NCBI GenBank assembly: GCA_002455655.1
Contig: DKLF01000096.1
Coordinates: 39,352 to 90,643, forward strand
Direction of reading: 5' to 3'
DNA length: 51,292 nucleotides
Source of the DNA: Oscillibacter sp. UBA6647
GTDB taxonomy: Bacteria; Bacillota; Clostridia; Oscillospirales; Oscillospiraceae
Shown here: in pieces, positions 38,394 to 47,841 of the stretch
Position numbering within the stretch: position 1 is the stretch's first letter
Layout: the number at the start of each line of letters is the position of its first letter
The notes under the pieces: generated by a model
What the model was told of the DNA's origin: nothing
Seen by the model: only the letters and a program-made list of their open reading frames with translations
Database searches by the model: none
Made by a program: the position numbers and the translations under genes

Positions 38394-41300
38394 TTATACG
38401 CCAAACTGCCGGTACAGGAAGGTCACAATCTGACCTCTGGTGCAATTGGTATTCGGGCTGAACGTGGTGGCTGTGGTTCCGTTTGTAACCGATTTTTCCA
38501 CGGCCCACAGAATTGCGTTCGCGTAGTACGCGCCGGAGGGCACATCGCCAAACGAATTGGCAGTTGTCACAGGCGGAGAACCCGCCGCGCGGTATTGGAA
38601 GGTGACAATCTGCGCCCGGGTGACAGCGCCATTGGGGTTAAATACCGTGGCGCTGGTGCCGCCAGTGATTCCCTTCTCCAGCGCCCACAAAACCGCCTTG
38701 AAGTAATAGGCTCCGCTGTCCACATCCCCAAAGGGATTTGCTGTGGAAGCAGGCTTCGGAGACCCCGCCGCTCTCCACAGGAAGGTCACCGCCTGTGCGC
38801 GGGTACACGCGGCGTTGGGGCCGAAGGTGGTGGCGCTTGTCCCGGAGGTCACGCCCTTTTCAACCGCCCAGCGCACGGCGTCCGCATAATACGCGCCGCT
38901 TGCCACATCGGTAAATGCCAGCTCCGCAGGCACTTCACTGCTGGGAATCACAGCAAACACGGAGAGATTCCGCACGCCGCTGATCGTGAGGCTGTTTCCG
39001 CTGACCGAGGGCTTCAGATACTCTTTTGTGCCGTCGGCCAGAATGTGCAGCACATAGGGATTTGCAATCTTGCTCAGATTGGCAACCGTCAGCGTGATAG
39101 TCAGCGTCCCGTCGAAACTGTGGACGGCCTGACCGCCAACGGAAAGGGATACGTCAAATGCAGGTGTTCCATCAGAAAGGCCCGCGGCAGAGGCCGAGGC
39201 AGTCGTGATGCCGACACTGACGACGGCGCTGGAAGAAGCCCCGCTAATCACGCCCGCCAGCGCTTCGGCGGATACGGCGATCACGCCGTTTTTCGTAGTA
39301 ATGTTCAGGCTGTTGTTGTTGGCCTGTGCTGCGGTCAGTCCCGACACGGGCAGCGTAACCTGAGACGTGCTGGCCGCGCTGACGGAAATGGCAGCGCCCT
39401 TGGCCGCGCTTTTAACGGCGGCAGTCATCTGCGCGGCAGTCACGCTGCCGCCGCTGGCGCTGATATTCGTGTTTCCGGAAGAAACAGAGCCGCCGTCACC
39501 GGAGTCGCTGCCAGAGTTGTTAGTGGGGACACTGCCGCGCTTCACATAGGCGGCCGTGCCATCCTCCGCATAAAAGGACAGCGTCTTACCCGTCCCATCG
39601 GTGACAATGGTGTAGGGGCTTGTGGATGTAGTACCGCCTTCGGTTGCAGCAATGTACACGCCGGAAAATGTGCTGGCGCTGCCGTCGTTATCGTAGGCAT
39701 AGAATGTATAATCCGCAGTCTTCGTATAACTGCCGGTGCCCATATCCAGATAAGTCGCGCCGGTACCGTCAGCCTTCAGTTCGCAATACATTCTGACATT
39801 TGAAAGTCCCGTTGCGGCTTCCAGCAGCGCCAATGTGGCCGCGTTCGCATCCCAGATGCCCACCAGATCAGACCGCTGTGCGGCAGTCTGGGCCGTCACT
39901 CCTTCAGACAGGTTTTCGGTGCAGAACAACGCGATCACCTGACGCAGAGCATTGTCAATCTGGCCCTTTGTCCCCGTGGTTTCCTCCATTGCGCTGGTGG
40001 GAATGCCCGCAGCCAGCCAATTGGCATAGCTGCCACTAGCAAACTGCTTCAGCGCATTGAGATCGCTGCCATAGCGGAATTCAATGTGGTAGGTTTCCTC
40101 TGGCGTATCAGGCGCCATCAGGAAGTAGGTGTAGTCGCCGGAGTCCGCATCCAGACTTTGCAAGACGGTAAAGCCGGACATAACCGCCTTCCCATCCATA
40201 TATAGAGCCTCAGTTCCTACATAGCGATAGGGGCGAGAGAATAGCCGGACGCCCTGTGCGTCATAGCCGGAAATCTGCAAGCCGTTGAAGGTGAGGGTCG
40301 CTACGTCGCCCATAAAGCCGCAGAAGAAGGCACCTTCGCCCTGCTGGCCCTCTGCCGCGCCGATGGAAGCCTTCATCATGGCAACCATTTCGTCTGCTTT
40401 GTCCGCGCCCACAACGGCAGCGGAGAAGTCATGCCAGTAGGCATCGCATTTCGGCAGGAAGGTCGCGCCCTCAAAAAGCTGCTGATAGGTATCGCTGATG
40501 CCTTGGATAAAGGCTGCGGTGTCGTCCTCGCCGTATTGGTCCCCGCTCTCGTACATGCCGTTGGTGGTACCCACAGCGTTTACCGCGGCCGCGTTATTAA
40601 TCGTCAATCCGCTGAACGTATTGCTCTCATCAATACTGCTGCCCACGGCCCGTCCGGCAATTGCGCCGGGCGTGGTTGCGCCGTACACGGAATCCGCGCC
40701 CGTCCCGGCGATAATGGAGCCGGAGACGGTATTGTTACTTGCCGTGTATCGGTCTTCCATTCCATAGAAGTACAGGCCGGTTCCGATCAGGCCGCCCACA
40801 TGGGTGGCTCCGGGGGCGTTAATGGTAATGTCAACCGTGTTTCCAGTGACGGCGGTTGGTGTGAGGGGTTCAGCGGTGATGTTCTTATCGTCTCTCCCGT
40901 CATTGCCGGTGCCCGCATAGCCGCACAGTCCGCCAATGGCGTGCCCGCCCTTCTGCGTGGAGATGGTAACTTTGGTAACAGTGTTACCTGTAATGTCCGT
41001 CATGCATTGCAGGCAGCCCGCTAGACCGCCAAGGCCCACAGGCTCGTTGCCGGCAGCGCTCACCGTGCAGTTGGTGGCGGAGGAGTTTGTGATGGAGCCG
41101 CCGAAGCCGCCTCCCACCACGGGACCGCCGCATTCCGCCACATCGACCTGAATGATGCGGCCCGGAGTCTTGGAGAAATCGTTGCTGCCCAGCACCACAA
41201 TATCGGTCTTGGACACGTCACAGCCGGACAGCGCGGCGCTTTCGCTGCCGCCGGTGATGCCGCCCACGCAGTTCCGTCCGGTGACGGTATTCCGCTGTCC

Positions 41301-43019
41301 GTCAGCCGTTAAATCGACATTGCTCAGAACCGCACCGGGCAAGGCGTAGCCGATGACGCCACCGGCAGTCATGGCCGCGTTTTCGTTGGCAGCGACGCTG
41401 ACATTTTTCACCGTCAGGTTCTTCACCGTGCCGGTGACGCAGGAGAAGATGCCGCCGGGAGCCATCATCGTCTCGTCGGCACTGGCATCCACCGTGACGT
41501 TGGAAATGGTAAAGTTTCCGCCGTCAAAGGTACCGGAAAACGCCTTGGTCAAATCCATCGCTCCGGTGGTCATATTTACATCCGTACCGTAGCGCAGCAC
41601 GCCGATGGGCTGCCACAAATGGTAGTTCTTTCCTTGAGAGCTGAAATTAAACGAGGAAAGGTCAATATCAGCCGTCAGCTTGTAATTTGCATTCAGGCCG
41701 TAGTTTACCGCATACAGAGCGGCGGCGGATGAAATCTCATGGGGCGTATTAGTAGAGCCGTCTCCGCCCGCAAAAATATATTGGTCTGCGGCCGCACCCT
41801 CGACGCTGTCAAGATCAGTGATCCAGCCCACCAGCTTATAGGAACCTGCGTCGGCAGTGCTATTGGTCACACTGATCCGGGCAGGGACCGGGTAATACGC
41901 GGCAAACGCATCAAAATAGAATCCGCCGCCCAACAGTCCGCCCACCCGGGTGGATGATGCGATGGTGTAAATTGCCGAGCCTGCGACGGCGCAGTCTGTA
42001 ATCTGCGTAGGTGCCGCAAGGCCGCTTGTCCCGGAATAGCCCATAAGGCCGCCAATCAGGTCGGCCTTGCCGTCCGCAATTCTGACGGCCACATCGGTTG
42101 CCGAGCAATCTTTCACATAAGCAGCTTCAATGGAGCAGCCCGCCAGACCTCCGATACCAAAGGCAAATCCTCCGGCAGTGGTGACCTCGACGCTGCCGCT
42201 GTTCACGGTGCAACGCTCCAGCGTGCAGCCCTCCAGCCCGCCAGCCACAAGACCCGCGTCATGGACGTTCGCACCTGAAACTGTTGCGCCGGAAATTCCG
42301 TCCATGGTCAGGGCGGTCCCGGAAACGTCGCAGTTCAGGATGGTGGAATCCATGCCCGCGCCAACAATACCCGCCACCATGTTGGCAATGTTGGCACCCG
42401 TGCTCCATCCGTGGATGGTATTGGTTCCGGTCAAGTCCACGTTGTCCACGGTGGTATTGTAGGCATAGCCGATGGCCGCCGCGGTCATGGTGAAACCCGC
42501 AACCGTTGCGTTTTCAAGGGTCAGATCCTTCACCGTGGCATTGGCCGTGACGCCAAAGAGGCCCACGCACATGGCGTTTTCTCCCCCGATGTTCAGTCCG
42601 GTAATCGTTTTTCCATTGCCATCAAAGGTTCCGTGGAAGGCATAGGCTTCATCGGGCTCTTCCCCATTTTCCGCCGATGCCTGGAACGTACCGATGGGCG
42701 TCCATGTGCCGGTTAAAGTAATATTTGCCACCAGCTTGTAGGATGCTCCCAGATTCTCCGCCACCATGGCAAGCTGCCCGGCAGTTTCAATCTGATAGGG
42801 GTCGTCCACCGTACCGGCGCCGCCGGCAAAGTCTGATGTACCCTGCGATGCAGTGGTCAAATAGCTTTCGAGCTGTGCCCCGCTGGTCTGCGCCGAAACG
42901 ATCTGTTTTGCCGAATCGGCATCATTCAGTTCCGCCGCCAGTGCCGCCGACGGCAGCAAGGACAAAGCCATCACTGCCGACAAAACCGCAGACATTATTT
43001 TCTTACGTTTGATTTTCAT
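38394..43019 (-). CDS. Large SLH-domain surface protein with GLUG-like repeats
   Basis: 1541 residues from the ATG at 43019, with AAGAGGAGGAAG upstream. Residues 1-28 are a signal peptide (MSAVLSAVMALSLLPSAALA). Residues 60-840 consist of repeating beta-helix-like and GLUG-type units (GGLAGCSIEAAYVKDCSA, VGGLIGTGLYFYGMED) as in clostridial adhesins. Residues about 855-1010 (KCDAYWHDF...YRYVGTEALYMDGKAV...YHIEFRYGSDLNAL...YANWLAAGIPTSA) resemble the ZinT/YodA metal-binding fold, though only part of the His cluster is present. A lipocalin-like part follows at 1060-1170, a Ser/Gly linker, and three SLH domains from 1366 to the end anchor it to secondary cell-wall polymer. Two palindromes upstream suggest metal-dependent control. 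Likely an adhesin or metal-scavenging wall protein. Confidence 0.85.
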   Translation of the reverse strand: MKIKRKKIMSAVLSAVMALSLLPSAALAAELNDADSAKQIVSAQTSGAQLESYLTTASQGTSDFAGGAGTVDDPYQIETAGQLAMVAENLGASYKLVANITLTGTWTPIGTFQASAENGEEPDEAYAFHGTFDGNGKTITGLNIGGENAMCVGLFGVTANATVKDLTLENATVAGFTMTAAAIGYAYNTTVDNVDLTGTNTIHGWSTGANIANMVAGIVGAGMDSTILNCDVSGTALTMDGISGATVSGANVHDAGLVAGGLEGCTLERCTVNSGSVEVTTAGGFAFGIGGLAGCSIEAAYVKDCSATDVAVRIADGKADLIGGLMGYSGTSGLAAPTQITDCAVAGSAIYTIASSTRVGGLLGGGFYFDAFAAYYPVPARISVTNSTADAGSYKLVGWITDLDSVEGAAADQYIFAGGDGSTNTPHEISSAAALYAVNYGLNANYKLTADIDLSSFNFSSQGKNYHLWQPIGVLRYGTDVNMTTGAMDLTKAFSGTFDGGNFTISNVTVDASADETMMAPGGIFSCVTGTVKNLTVKNVSVAANENAAMTAGGVIGYALPGAVLSNVDLTADGQRNTVTGRNCVGGITGGSESAALSGCDVSKTDIVVLGSNDFSKTPGRIIQVDVAECGGPVVGGGFGGSITNSSATNCTVSAAGNEPVGLGGLAGCLQCMTDITGNTVTKVTISTQKGGHAIGGLCGYAGTGNDGRDDKNITAEPLTPTAVTGNTVDITINAPGATHVGGLIGTGLYFYGMEDRYTASNNTVSGSIIAGTGADSVYGATTPGAIAGRAVGSSIDESNTFSGLTINNAAAVNAVGTTNGMYESGDQYGEDDTAAFIQGISDTYQQLFEGATFLPKCDAYWHDFSAAVVGADKADEMVAMMKASIGAAEGQQGEGAFFCGFMGDVATLTFNGLQISGYDAQGVRLFSRPYRYVGTEALYMDGKAVMSGFTVLQSLDADSGDYTYFLMAPDTPEETYHIEFRYGSDLNALKQFASGSYANWLAAGIPTSAMEETTGTKGQIDNALRQVIALFCTENLSEGVTAQTAAQRSDLVGIWDANAATLALLEAATGLSNVRMYCELKADGTGATYLDMGTGSYTKTADYTFYAYDNDGSASTFSGVYIAATEGGTTSTSPYTIVTDGTGKTLSFYAEDGTAAYVKRGSVPTNNSGSDSGDGGSVSSGNTNISASGGSVTAAQMTAAVKSAAKGAAISVSAASTSQVTLPVSGLTAAQANNNSLNITTKNGVIAVSAEALAGVISGASSSAVVSVGITTASASAAGLSDGTPAFDVSLSVGGQAVHSFDGTLTITLTVANLSKIANPYVLHILADGTKEYLKPSVSGNSLTISGVRNLSVFAVIPSSEVPAELAFTDVASGAYYADAVRWAVEKGVTSGTSATTFGPNAACTRAQAVTFLWRAAGSPKPASTANPFGDVDSGAYYFKAVLWALEKGITGGTSATVFNPNGAVTRAQIVTFQYRAAGSPPVTTANSFGDVPSGAYYANAILWAVEKSVTNGTTATTFSPNTNCTRGQIVTFLYRQFGV

Positions 43020-43080
43020 TTCTTCCTCCTCTTAAGATACTGTACTGCCAGAGATGCGTTTCTCCTTTCTCCTGTTACTT

Positions 43081-43189
43081 AGTTAGCTTTTACTAACCGT
43101 TGGACAACATGTGCCGCTTGCTGTAAGCCGCAGCTTGGAAATTGTGCAAAATCACTTTTCAAATCTCCCGTAGTTAGCATTGACTAACC
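43081..43189. promoter_or_regulatory. Two palindromic boxes upstream of the SLH gene
   Basis: AGTTAGCTTTTACTAACC (43081-43098) and AGTTAGCATTGACTAACC (43172-43189) differ at two positions and share GTTAG...CTAAC arms. The extended arms TAGTTAG and CTAACCTA recall DtxR/IdeR-type metal-regulator boxes. They lie 62 and 153 bp before the SLH start codon. Confidence 0.55.
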
Positions 43190-43538
43190 TACGCTCATAA
43201 AAAAAGTCACTCCGCCTTTTTCGTGCTTTATTATTCTAATCTCAGCATTCGTATTCTACTGCAACCATAGCTCGCGTGTCAACCATGATTCACAAAAATA
43301 TGGAAATAAAAATTTCGACTGAAAATAAGCCAAGGCAGTATTTGCAGTGCCGAGTTTAAAAAGCGCACGGCTTTGCACCCCACGTCGTCCTGCCGGACTT
43401 CGGCGCCTGCGGGCGCAGGCGGCTCTATTCTCCCGTGCGATTCTTGGCGGGCGGATAGTTCTCTCCGTTCTTTGCGCTGTACAGACCGACCGGGGCCGTC
43501 TCTTTTAAAAGGAGACGGCCCCGGTCGTTTTTTATCAA
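43190..43538. other. Gene-free region with a plus-strand terminator
   Basis: About 350 bp with no believable gene. At 43488-43526, GACCGGGGCCGTCTC, a TTTTAAAA loop and GGAGACGGCCCCGGTC form a strong stem followed on the plus strand by GTTTTTTAT. Neighbouring genes are all on the minus strand, so what this terminator serves is not evident. A small RNA ending there is possible. Confidence 0.45.
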
Positions 43539-43661
43539 TCAGTCCTCGGGATGGAAATGGCTCTTGTCCGCGCCGCACAGAGGGCAGACATAATCGTCAG
43601 GCATGGGGCCTTCCTCGGCCTCGTCATAGACATAGCCGCACATATCGCACACATACTTCAT
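43539..43661 (-). CDS. Short rubredoxin
   Basis: 40 residues (MKYVCDMCGYVYDEAEEGP then DDYVCPLCGADKSHFHPED) from the ATG at 43661, with GGAAAGGAG eight bases upstream. Both CxxCG knuckles are present (Cys5, Cys8, Cys26, Cys29), so it can bind one iron. It lacks the about twelve-residue loop of ordinary rubredoxin and resembles the rubredoxin-like tail of rubrerythrin. It follows the flavodiiron-rubredoxin fusion by 35 bp on the same strand and is a natural electron carrier for it. Confidence 0.85.
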   Translation of the reverse strand: MKYVCDMCGYVYDEAEEGPMPDDYVCPLCGADKSHFHPED

Positions 43662-43696
43662 AAAAAATCTCCTTTCCGATATATTTTTTCCTGTTT

Positions 43697-45049
43697 TCAG
43701 GGCAGAGGCTCAAAGACTTCGGCGGTGCGATGACAGATCGGACATTCAAAGCCGTCCGGCAGGGCGTCGCCCTGATAGATGAAACCGCACACCTTACATA
43801 CAAAGCCTTTGGGCTTGTCCTCTTCTTTATCGCCGGGGGCAGCCGGCGCATCTCCCCGCAGATCGGCGGCCAACGTGTCGGCCAAAGCCTCCAGCTCCGC
43901 GTCCTGCCCAATGGCCAGAGCGGATTTCAGCGTGACGGGAGCAGTCACAATCTCCATATTTTTCATCCCGCCCAGAATCTGAGTCATCAGCTTTCCGCTG
44001 GCAGGCGCCCAGGAACCATTTTCAATCAGGGCCACCTTCCGGTTTTGCAGGTTGTGGTGGGCCACGTCATGAAGCAGATTTTCCATGGAGACGAAAATAC
44101 CGTTGTTATAGGTGGTGGAAGCAAACACGATATGGCTGTATTTAAACAGCTCGGACAATACATAGGAATAGTGGGTCACAGACACGTCGTACATATCCAC
44201 GGCGATGCCCCGCTCCGCCAGACGGCAGGCAAGGATGTTGGCCGCGGCCTCCGTCCCCCCGTAAACCGATGCAAAGGCGATGAGTACGCCCTGCACCTCC
44301 GGCTCGTAGGCGGCCCACTTGGCATACTTGCTCAGGGGATAGTCCAGATTTTTCCGCCACACCGGACCGTGGAGCGGGCAGATCATCCCAAGCTTCAGCC
44401 CCGAAACCTTCTTCAGCAGCGAAAGCACCTGCGGGCCGTATTTCCCCACAATGTTGGTATAGTACCGCCGGAACTCGTCCAGCCAGTCCCGGTCAAAGTC
44501 CACCTCGTCGGCAAAAAGAATTCCGTTCAGCGCGCCGAAACTGCCGAAAGCGTCGGCGGTAAACAGGATGCGGTCGGTGGAGTCATAGCTGGCGATGACT
44601 TCCGGCCAGTGGACCATGGGGGCATTGTAAAAGGTGAAGCTGTGCCGCCCGGTGGGAAGGGAATCTCCCTCATTTACAAGAATCACCCGCTTGGGATCTG
44701 TGCAGTGGAACTGGTGAATCATGTTGACGGACTTCCCGTTGCACACAATCGTGGCCTCAGGATGCCGAAGCATCAGATCGCCCAGCGTGGCCGCGTGGTC
44801 CGGCTCCATATGGTGGACAAACACATAATCCAGTGTCCGCTCACCCAGCGCATACTCCAGATTTTCAAAAAACTGAGTCTGCACCGCCCGGTCCACCGTG
44901 TCAAACAGGACGGTTTTTTCATCCAGCAGCAGATAGGAGTTGTAGGACATGCCCCGGGGCGTGGGATGGGCCGCCTCAAAGCGAGGAGCCTGCCGGTCGC
45001 TGACGCCAAGCCAGAGCAAATCCTCCGTTACCTTCCGAATACAGTGCAT
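43697..45049 (-). CDS. Flavodiiron protein with C-terminal rubredoxin
   Basis: 450 residues from the ATG at 45049, with AAGGTG six bases upstream (an in-frame GTG at 45058 is possible). Residues 1-250 are the diiron domain (HHMEPDHAATL; APMVHWPEV). From about 258 a flavodoxin domain (SVYGGTEAAANILACRL) follows, and residues about 412-450 are a short rubredoxin (FVCKVCGFIY...FECPICHRT). The enzyme reduces O2 or NO; the fused rubredoxin supplies electrons. It differs from the first flavodiiron protein of the window, which has no tail and sits beside a rubredoxin-tailed dehydrogenase. Confidence 0.95.
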   Translation of the reverse strand: MHCIRKVTEDLLWLGVSDRQAPRFEAAHPTPRGMSYNSYLLLDEKTVLFDTVDRAVQTQFFENLEYALGERTLDYVFVHHMEPDHAATLGDLMLRHPEATIVCNGKSVNMIHQFHCTDPKRVILVNEGDSLPTGRHSFTFYNAPMVHWPEVIASYDSTDRILFTADAFGSFGALNGILFADEVDFDRDWLDEFRRYYTNIVGKYGPQVLSLLKKVSGLKLGMICPLHGPVWRKNLDYPLSKYAKWAAYEPEVQGVLIAFASVYGGTEAAANILACRLAERGIAVDMYDVSVTHYSYVLSELFKYSHIVFASTTYNNGIFVSMENLLHDVAHHNLQNRKVALIENGSWAPASGKLMTQILGGMKNMEIVTAPVTLKSALAIGQDAELEALADTLAADLRGDAPAAPGDKEEDKPKGFVCKVCGFIYQGDALPDGFECPICHRTAEVFEPLP

Positions 45050-45186
45050 AGTCAACACCTTACCTTTCTAAAACGCAGCGTTTCCATACCGCCATACGGC
45101 AGATCAACGGATTCACCGTTCTTTTCAAGCACCCTCAGACGGGCGGAAACACAGCCAAAAACAATTACATTGCCTGCTTTGCCAAT

Positions 45187-45216
45187 ATTATAACATACTC
45201 TTCCTATAAAAACCAA
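45187..45216 (-). promoter_or_regulatory. Promoter of the flavodiiron-rubredoxin operon
   Basis: Minus-strand TTGGTT (45211-45216), 18-base spacer, perfect TATAAT (45187-45192). The transcript leader is about 130 bases. Confidence 0.65.
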
Positions 45217-45480
45217 CCGCAATTGCGACAATTTTAAAGCCGTCGCCCCATATTCCGCAGCCCATGGGCCACAGCGCCGACCGACCGCAAAAGCGGGCGG
45301 AACAAGATTTAAATTCAACATATACCTGGCCCGGTGGCTTTGTCAAGCGGCAAATGCCCCGTTTTTTCCGGCGGGGGCCGGAAAATTTTTTTGAAAGGTG
45401 AAACTTATTGGAGCGTCTTTACGTCAAGCTATTACAAGCCCAGCCAAAAACGGCAGGGATTACTTTTGGAGGTATTTTGT
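45217..45480 (+). other. Upstream region of the lipoprotein gene with possible leader peptide
   Basis: No full gene is seen. A 28-codon frame from GTG 45399 (after GAAAG) runs to a TGA that overlaps the ATG of the lipoprotein gene (45479-45483, TATGA), which would permit translational coupling. It may be chance. Confidence 0.3.
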
Positions 45481-46059
45481 ATGACAGGAAAAACGAAACC
45501 GCTTACTTTTTTTAAAAAGCGGATGCTGGCACTATTGGCAGCGGTGTCCCTCGTGGCGCTGAGCGCCTGCGCGCAGCAGCCGCCCGCCGGTTCTTCCGGC
45601 AGCACGGGGCAAGCTTCTTCTTCCGGATCCGCCCAGTCGGGAACCTCTTCCGCCGGGTCTTCTCAGGCGGAGGACACCGGGGCCTTGGATCTTTCGGACC
45701 TGACAGGGCTTCTGGGCATGACGCAGGAAGAGCTGCTCTCCGCCATGGGAGATGAAACCCCCGAATCTGTGGACGAGGGCGGTATGGCCTTTGAAAAGGC
45801 AGGCATTCGCGTCTGGTTTGATGCCGACACCTACACGAAGGTGGCGCAGGTCCTTGTGATGACCGACAGCATTGATCTGAACGGGCTGCATCTGGGTGAC
45901 AGCCTGTCTGACTTTACAGAGGTTTTCGGCCAGCCTCTCAGCGATAAGGACGGAGATGCTCATTTTGCGTATGGAGACATTTTCCTCTCCGTGGTTTACG
46001 ATACGGCCTCCGAGTCCAAAGAGGTCATCAGCGTCTACGTGCTTCAGGAGGATTTTTAA
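45481..46059 (+). CDS. Predicted lipoprotein, unknown function
   Basis: 192 residues from the ATG at 45481, with GGAGG nine bases upstream. An N-terminal positively charged stretch and hydrophobic segment end in a lipobox (LVALSAC). About 35 Ser/Gly/Ala residues form a linker. The folded part (about 75-192) begins LTGLLGMTQEELLSAMGDETPESVDEGGMAFEKAGIRVWFD and ends with DIFLSVVYDT...VISVYVLQEDF. It looks like a duplicated small alpha/beta unit (MTQEELLSAMG / LSDFTEVFGQP) of the SmpA/OmlA-like type often seen in Gram-positive lipoproteins. No close function known. Confidence 0.75.
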   Translation: MTGKTKPLTFFKKRMLALLAAVSLVALSACAQQPPAGSSGSTGQASSSGSAQSGTSSAGSSQAEDTGALDLSDLTGLLGMTQEELLSAMGDETPESVDEGGMAFEKAGIRVWFDADTYTKVAQVLVMTDSIDLNGLHLGDSLSDFTEVFGQPLSDKDGDAHFAYGDIFLSVVYDTASESKEVISVYVLQEDF

Positions 46060-46113
46060 AAATCCGTCCGCGTCCTTCGCGCCTTTGTGATAGCGTTTGA
46101 TCGGCATTTGTGC

Positions 46114-46150
46114 AACCGGGTCCCTGCGCCTATGGCGCAGGGACCCGGTT
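46114..46150 (+). terminator. Terminator after the lipoprotein gene
   Basis: AACCGGGTCCCTGCGCC, a TAT loop and GGCGCAGGGACCCGGTT are a perfect 17-bp stem followed by TGATTTATTTT. Confidence 0.9.
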
Positions 46151-46232
46151 TGATTTATTTTGGCGATATTTCGCGGTGGGCCTGCCTGCAAACTTGCATC
46201 GGCTTCTGGGCGGTTCGGCCCTTTTGCGGAAG

Positions 46233-47477
46233 CTACGCCAGATTGGCCACGGCGGTATAAATGCCGGAGATACGATACCATGTGGGGAAATTGACCCGCC
46301 CCGTCACCGGCAGGTCAAACGTCTCCTGAAATACTCGGACGGCATTTGCCGTGCTCTCTCCGTACACGCCGTCCTCCGCCACCTTGGGGATCAGGGGATA
46401 GTTGTTGGAAATGGCGTTGAGCTGGTGCTGGATCGTCTGCACCGGAGCACCGGTAGAGCCCTCCTCCAGCACATAGCCGGGGAAGGAAATGGGAATGCCC
46501 TCCACCTTTTCCGCCTGCTCTAAAAAGATGTCATAGCCGTAAAAGCTTTTCAGAATTTGCAGGGCGGGATAGCCCTGATCTCCCAAGTCCTTGGAGCCCC
46601 ACTGGCTCAGCCAGCCCGGACAGCTCCGCCGCGCCCCGTCGCAATACTGGGTGAACAGGGGCTGAACGATGTCCGGCTTTGTAATATAGGTGGTAAATAT
46701 TTCGTCCACCACCTCGGAAATCTCCCGGAAGATGGTGCGCCCATAGGTAAACGCCTGATCGTAAGCCGTGGAATTGGTGACTGTAAAGTCAAAACCCTTG
46801 TTTCGGTACCACTCCGTATAAACCCGATTGAGGGTGAAGGAGATGATGGCCAAAACATTTGCCTTAATTGTTTCCCGGGGCCAGGTGGAATAAATTTCAC
46901 TGCTGGCCACGTTCTTGATGTAGTCTGTAAAAAGCACCGTGACGTTGGCGGCGTCGGTATTTTCCGGACGGCCCTGATGCACCACAATCAGCTCCGGCAC
47001 CACCGGTGCCGGCAGAACCACCAGATTTTGAGCAAAGGGCAGCTCTTTCACCGCATCCTCCGGAATTTTGGGCGGAAAATCTCCCCAAAGCGTGGGATAG
47101 GGAATCAGAAGGCCCGAAAACGTCGGCCGCAGGGCCACGTTCTGCACTGCCGTGACCTCGGGAAACATCTGCACGTTTTCGATGACCGTCTGCCCATAGC
47201 CCGGAAGTGAGACGAGCACATTGTACTGGTTAAAGGGCCGGGGCCGTCCGGCCTCCATAGAAAATTCCAGCGGGGGCGTTGGAAAGGTCAGCTCCGGCGC
47301 TTTCCCCTGTGCATTGGTGCGAACCTCTTCCAAAACATTTCCGGAGTCCGGGTCCACAACCCGGACGGACACGTCCTCTGCCGGCACGCGCTGGTTCTCC
47401 AAAAACGCGTTGATCTGTAATTGTCCCAGTCCACCTTGAATATTTTGCACCGGCGCGGTGTTGTTTTCACCATTCAT
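46233..47477 (-). CDS. SleC-like spore cortex-lytic protein with peptidoglycan-binding domain
   Basis: 414 residues from the ATG at 47477 with GGGAGGAG upstream. The N-terminal about 130 residues are beta-rich (QINAFLENQRVPAEDVSVRV) as in the SleC pre-region. The middle (about 150-310) has the SpoIID/LytB-type pattern seen in SleC (PELIVVHQGRP, NVTVLFTDYIKNVASSEIYSTWPRETIKANVLAIISFTLNRVYTEWY, FTVTNSTAYDQAFTYGR; read as separate blocks). Residues about 338-400 are a PG_binding_1 domain (GAPVQTIQHQLNAI, DGVYGESTANAVRVFQE). No signal peptide is seen, as in other mother-cell-made spore proteins. It likely hydrolyses cortex peptidoglycan at germination. Confidence 0.85.
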   Translation of the reverse strand: MNGENNTAPVQNIQGGLGQLQINAFLENQRVPAEDVSVRVVDPDSGNVLEEVRTNAQGKAPELTFPTPPLEFSMEAGRPRPFNQYNVLVSLPGYGQTVIENVQMFPEVTAVQNVALRPTFSGLLIPYPTLWGDFPPKIPEDAVKELPFAQNLVVLPAPVVPELIVVHQGRPENTDAANVTVLFTDYIKNVASSEIYSTWPRETIKANVLAIISFTLNRVYTEWYRNKGFDFTVTNSTAYDQAFTYGRTIFREISEVVDEIFTTYITKPDIVQPLFTQYCDGARRSCPGWLSQWGSKDLGDQGYPALQILKSFYGYDIFLEQAEKVEGIPISFPGYVLEEGSTGAPVQTIQHQLNAISNNYPLIPKVAEDGVYGESTANAVRVFQETFDLPVTGRVNFPTWYRISGIYTAVANLA

Positions 47478-47841
47478 ACTTTAAGCGCTCCTCCCTGCGG
47501 CATGTGATTTAATTGCTGACGGCGCGCCTCCTTGCGTCCGCCTGCCGCCCCAGCTTCCCCGGCGGCACGCGGACGCAAAGACGCTTTCCTGACGACAATA
47601 CCATCCTATGCCGCCTCTGCGAGCCTTATCACTCTAGCCGCGCGAGCGCTCGTTTTCCCCTTCAAAAAAGGCATATAAGCCAAATGCAGGATAGCTATAA
47701 GTCCAATAAATAGTAATCATTCCGAAAATATTCTTGCAATTTTATCCCAAATATGATACATATGAAGGGTACTACATCTCTCACAACCCCGCACCGGACT
47801 GCATAAAGCATTGCCGCTGCCGCCGTAAAGGAGGAACGACT
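47478..47841. other. Divergent intergenic region upstream of the redox operon
   Basis: 364 bp between the SleC-like gene and the thioredoxin-like gene. No gene is seen. A possible plus-strand promoter (TTGCAA at 47733-47738 with TGATAC about 15 bases later) lies near 47735-47760. The SleC promoter was not resolved. Confidence 0.4.

Noticed and set aside
38595..39803. 402-codon open frame on the plus strand.
   Set aside because: Shadow of the SLH protein gene; low-complexity Gly/Arg-rich product.
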